A model generated the notes under the pieces. It was not told the origin of the DNA, made no database searches, and saw only the letters and a program-made list of their open reading frames with translations. Shown one piece after another: positions 61,027 to 64,000 of a DNA stretch of 64,000 bases (positions are counted from its first letter, which is position 1; the number at the start of each line of letters is the position of its first letter). A program made the position numbers and the translations under genes. Source of the DNA: Chitinophaga pinensis. GTDB taxonomy: Bacteria; Bacteroidota; Bacteroidia; NS11-12g; UBA955. The stretch spans positions 124,001-188,000 of the forward strand of contig CAMBXL010000005.1 in NCBI GenBank assembly GCA_945871905.1. The letters are read 5' to 3'.

Positions 61027-61034
61027 TAATTTTG
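61027..61034 (+). promoter_or_regulatory. -7 box (TAATTTTG) of the TonB-receptor operon
   Basis: An exact TAnnTTTG, 12 nt before ATG 61047. Confidence 0.45.
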
Positions 61035-61046
61035 TGAATTATAATT

Positions 61047-63635
61047 ATGTACAAGACAATTAAAAAAATTGTTTCACTTTTGATACTTTTATTTATTAGT
61101 AATCAAACTTTTTCTCAAATAATCAAAGATTCATTATCCAAAGAACCTATAATAAATGATGATGAAGGTAAAGAACAAGATCAAATACCAACCATCTCAA
61201 TTGATGAAAATGATAATTTCACAACTGCTACTCCTCAAAGTATCTCATCGGTTCTAAATGGCTCAAGAGATGCATTTTTATCTGCGGCTTCTTTCAATTT
61301 TAGTGTAGCACGTTTTCGAATTAGAGGATACGAACAAAAAAACTTTTCAACCTATATGAATGGTGTACCAATGGAAAATTTAGAAAATGGATTTTCTACA
61401 TGGGGCTTGTGGAGTGGTTTAAATGATATGACTCGGAGTAAAGAGGGTACTCTAGGAATTAAAAACACAAACTTTGGTTTTGGAGAATTAGGAGGTGCAA
61501 CAAATATAGATTCTAGAGCATCTAAACAAAGAAAACAATTGAGCTTAAGTTATGCAACATCAAACAGAACATATAACAACCGCATAATATTAAGCTATGG
61601 AAGTGGTTTTAATAAAAAAGGTTGGGCTTATGCCTTATCAATTGGAAGTAGATGGGCAGAAAAAGCATATATACCAGGGACGGATTACCAATCATTCTCT
61701 TATTTTGGCGCTATTGAAAAAAAAATCAAAGGTTCACATTCTTTGGCTTTAACAGCATTTGGTGCACCCACTAGAAATGGGAGATCAACACCATCTGTCC
61801 AAGAAACATTTGATATTACAGGCAGCAAATATTACAACCCTAATTGGGGCTATCAAGCTGGAAAAATACGAAACGCTAGTGAAGGGTATACCAATCAACC
61901 GGTTGTAATATTAACACATGATTTTAACGTAAATAAAACCTCTAATTTAATCACTGCTGTAAGTTTTTCTTCTGGGTATAGAAATATAACAGGACTTAAT
62001 TGGTATAATGCACCAGACCCACGTCCAATCTATTACCGATATTTACCCTCCTATTTCTATGCAGAAAAAGACACCATTCAAGGAAAAAACATAGAAAACT
62101 TGTACAGAAATAACCCAGAATTACTTCAAGTTCAATGGGATAATATGATAGATGCTAACAGAAGTCAAAATAATACTACCATTCAAAATGCTAATGGTAT
62201 TTCAGGCAATACCGTTACAGGCAAACGTGCAGTTTATATTGTAGAAAACAGAATCCAAAAAAACACTAATTTTAATTTTAACTCAACTTATAATAAAACC
62301 TTTAATGACATTACAAATGTTAGTACTGGCTTAACTATCCAAAAGCAAAAGTCTAGTTTTTACAAAGAATTAGTAGATTTATTGGGGGGCGATTATTTTT
62401 TAGATATTAACCAATTTGCTGAAAGAGATTTTAGAGATAGTACTTCGTCTGTTCAAAATGATTTGAATAACCCCAACCGAATTATTAAAGAAGGAGATAG
62501 ATTTGGCTACAATTATGACATATACTTCAATAAAAATTCATTTTGGGGACAGCTGTCTCACAAATTTGCAAGATTTGATATTTTTTTAGCAGGAGAAATA
62601 TCAAATACCAAATTTTGGAGAGATGGTAAATACAAAGTAGGTTTGTTTGCTAACAATTCTCTAGGGAAATCAGAAATTAATAACTTTTTAAATTATGCAT
62701 TAAAAGGAGGGGTAACTTATAAATTGAATGGTAGAAATTACTTTTTCATCAATGGATTTAATGCAACTAAAGCACCTAATTATTTCGATGTATTCATGTC
62801 CTTAAGAACTCGAAACGACCAAATTATAAATCCTCCAAGTGAAAAAATAAGTTCAATTGAAGGTGGTTATATTTATAACTCACCTTTATTAAAACTAAGG
62901 AATAACTATTACTACACGACTTTCAGAAATGGTATTCACAACAACTTATATTTTGATGATGTTTATGCCGCATTTGGAAATTTATCTGTTAGTAATATCA
63001 ACAAAATACATTATGGAACAGAGCTATCTTTGGAAGGAAAACTATATAAAGGATTAAGTTTTACATCTGTTGCTGCAATAGGTAGAAATTATTTCTCTAC
63101 CAGACAAACTTCAACATTTACTGTAGATAACACAGCAAAAATATTTCCTAGTGAATTGGTTTATGTAAAAAATTATAGAGTGGGTGGAACTCCAGAACAA
63201 GCTTATAATGTTGGTTTTAATTACAGAAGTAAAAAGTTTTGGTGGATGAACTTAAATATTAATAATTTTAGAAATGCATGGGAAAATATAAGTCCAGCAA
63301 GAAGAACTTCTGCAGCCATAGATTTGGTGCAAGAAGGAAGTGCACAATGGAATGAAATTATAGATCAGAAAAAGCTATACTCTTCTCAGTATACTGTCGA
63401 TTTTTCTGCAGGTTATAGCATTAAATTAAATAAAGTATTTATGAAACTTAAAAACAATCATTTTTTAGTTATAAATGCAAATGTTAGCAATTTATTAGAC
63501 AATCAAAATTTAAAAACAACAGGTTACGAACAACTTAGATTTGATATTACAAACCACGATCCTAATAAGTTTCCATCACGTTACAACTATGCTTTTGGTC
63601 GCAATTATTTCTTAAGTATTACATACAGATTTTAA
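61047..63635 (+). CDS. TonB-dependent receptor
   Basis: The protein has 862 residues. A signal peptide (MYKTIKKIVSLLILLFISNQ) and a short acidic linker precede the plug domain (SISSVLNGSRDAFLSAASFN, RIRGYEQKNFSTYMNGVP, ENGFSTWGLWSGLNDM), which is followed by a barrel ending in AFGRNYFLSITYRF, with the C-terminal Phe of an outer-membrane protein. The N-terminal carboxypeptidase-like domain common in Bacteroidota is absent. It should import a TonB-driven ligand; the DUF5689 lipoprotein gene 22 bp downstream and the exported EEP enzyme beside it suggest nucleic-acid or phosphate-ester breakdown products. Confidence 0.92.
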   Translation: MYKTIKKIVSLLILLFISNQTFSQIIKDSLSKEPIINDDEGKEQDQIPTISIDENDNFTTATPQSISSVLNGSRDAFLSAASFNFSVARFRIRGYEQKNFSTYMNGVPMENLENGFSTWGLWSGLNDMTRSKEGTLGIKNTNFGFGELGGATNIDSRASKQRKQLSLSYATSNRTYNNRIILSYGSGFNKKGWAYALSIGSRWAEKAYIPGTDYQSFSYFGAIEKKIKGSHSLALTAFGAPTRNGRSTPSVQETFDITGSKYYNPNWGYQAGKIRNASEGYTNQPVVILTHDFNVNKTSNLITAVSFSSGYRNITGLNWYNAPDPRPIYYRYLPSYFYAEKDTIQGKNIENLYRNNPELLQVQWDNMIDANRSQNNTTIQNANGISGNTVTGKRAVYIVENRIQKNTNFNFNSTYNKTFNDITNVSTGLTIQKQKSSFYKELVDLLGGDYFLDINQFAERDFRDSTSSVQNDLNNPNRIIKEGDRFGYNYDIYFNKNSFWGQLSHKFARFDIFLAGEISNTKFWRDGKYKVGLFANNSLGKSEINNFLNYALKGGVTYKLNGRNYFFINGFNATKAPNYFDVFMSLRTRNDQIINPPSEKISSIEGGYIYNSPLLKLRNNYYYTTFRNGIHNNLYFDDVYAAFGNLSVSNINKIHYGTELSLEGKLYKGLSFTSVAAIGRNYFSTRQTSTFTVDNTAKIFPSELVYVKNYRVGGTPEQAYNVGFNYRSKKFWWMNLNINNFRNAWENISPARRTSAAIDLVQEGSAQWNEIIDQKKLYSSQYTVDFSAGYSIKLNKVFMKLKNNHFLVINANVSNLLDNQNLKTTGYEQLRFDITNHDPNKFPSRYNYAFGRNYFLSITYRF

Positions 63636-63657
63636 ACAAAAAATAAAATTAATAAAA

Positions 63658-64000
63658 ATGATAAAAATTTCAAAAAAACTAGGACTGATACTTTTAAGTA
63701 TTTTACTACTTGTTAATGCTTGTAAAAAAAAGGAATTTGACAAACCCGAACCTTTGGCTGATCCAAATTTAAAAGTAACAGCTACTATTGCAGAATTAAA
63801 AGCACTTTTCACGGCAGGTGCACCAGTTTTAATTACTCAAAATATGGTAATTGCAGCTACTGTAGTGGCAGATGATAAAAGCGGAAATATTTACAAACAA
63901 ATTATTGTGGACGATGGCACTGCAGGAATCTCTATTGCCATTGACAGAAGTAATTTGTATGCCGATTTCCCTGTGGGTCGAAAAGTATATATCAAATGTA
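63658..64000 (+). CDS. DUF5689 lipoprotein, 3' partial
   Basis: The frame runs from ATG 63658 to the window edge (114 residues seen). The lipobox LLVNACKKK places the lipidated cysteine at residue 22, so it is an envelope lipoprotein. The following sequence (VTATIAELKALFTAGAPVLI, then IAATVVADDKSGNIYKQIIV, DDGTAGISIAIDRSNLYADF, PVGRKVYIK) is the OB-fold-like DUF5689 domain, common after TonB-dependent receptors and near exported nucleases in Bacteroidota. It starts 22 nt after the receptor gene and is surely cotranscribed. Confidence 0.85.
   Translation, partial: MIKISKKLGLILLSILLLVNACKKKEFDKPEPLADPNLKVTATIAELKALFTAGAPVLITQNMVIAATVVADDKSGNIYKQIIVDDGTAGISIAIDRSNLYADFPVGRKVYIKC

Noticed and set aside
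51652-64000. Genomic island bounded by tRNA-Val direct repeats
   Set aside because: I found no second copy of the tRNA 3' end in the window and no integrase; short GC samples did not differ clearly.
1-64000. CRISPR arrays, riboswitches, rRNA and intact insertion sequences
   Set aside because: I looked for repeat-spacer patterns, cobalamin, TPP, FMN and preQ1 type leaders, transposase frames and rRNA segments and recognised none.

Overview
This window is chromosomal DNA of an AT-rich member of the Bacteroidota. The evidence is: several exported proteins with type IX secretion (T9SS) C-terminal sorting domains; a gliding-associated C-terminal domain; families largely confined to the phylum (DUF3276, DUF4920, DUF5689, DUF3467, the 460-residue arginine decarboxylase); a TonB-dependent receptor; and promoters of the Bacteroidota type (TTTG-N19-TAnnTTTG, seen intact before both tRNA genes) with almost no Shine-Dalgarno signals. 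Genus cannot be fixed from the sequence alone.

Layout. 1-13.1 kb is mostly housekeeping: the end of a large FG-GAP/T9SS surface protein, 3-hydroxybutyryl-CoA dehydrogenase, miaA, arginine decarboxylase, a LuxC-type acyl-CoA reductase, a PUR-family nucleic-acid-binding protein, a haem-like lipoprotein, lon and an RCK potassium-channel subunit. 13.2-16.8 kb is an overlapping run of an outer-membrane protein, an exported helix-hairpin-helix/beta-barrel protein and pdxJ. 16.8-20.9 kb is a minus-strand run: aldehyde dehydrogenase, meaB, an FMN reductase and a T9SS amidase. 21-29.5 kb holds small membrane and pentapeptide proteins, TerC, a Pif1-like helicase, an NHL/PKD T9SS protein, purC, phoH and a SAM hydroxide adenosyltransferase. 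29.5-36.1 kb holds a TPR-CAP exported protein, a DUF3050 protein and a very long M1 peptidase that ends in a probable outer-membrane barrel.

36.2-44.2 kb looks like a photoprotection region: folE and a PTPS-type pterin gene diverge from an ECF sigma factor that is translationally coupled to a CrtYcd-type lycopene cyclase. Further on, a CarH-like MerR/B12 regulator diverges from a TIGR01777 oxidoreductase and a photolyase. purD, a DUF502 gene and a tRNA-Leu lie between the two halves. The 459-bp pterin/sigma intergenic region carries repeated TGTTTAAG motifs and a TGTTTAA-n16-TTAAACA pair, which are candidate operators.

44.3-51.7 kb has a PaaE-like reductase, a GH3 protein, DUF4197, MarR, AlkD, feoAB and tRNA-Val. 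After the tRNA-Val is 0.9 kb without convincing genes but with several inverted repeats. From 52.7 kb to the window end every gene fits extracellular phosphate-ester or nucleic-acid scavenging: a 5'-nucleotidase split over two genes (the catalytic half with a Tat signal), a type B T9SS surface protein, a lamin-tail/phytase-like esterase, an exported endonuclease/exonuclease/phosphatase, a TonB-dependent receptor and a DUF5689 lipoprotein that runs off the end. The photoprotection region and this scavenging locus are the two most interesting systems here; both functions are inferred from gene content. No CRISPR array, rRNA, intact insertion sequence or prophage was seen.
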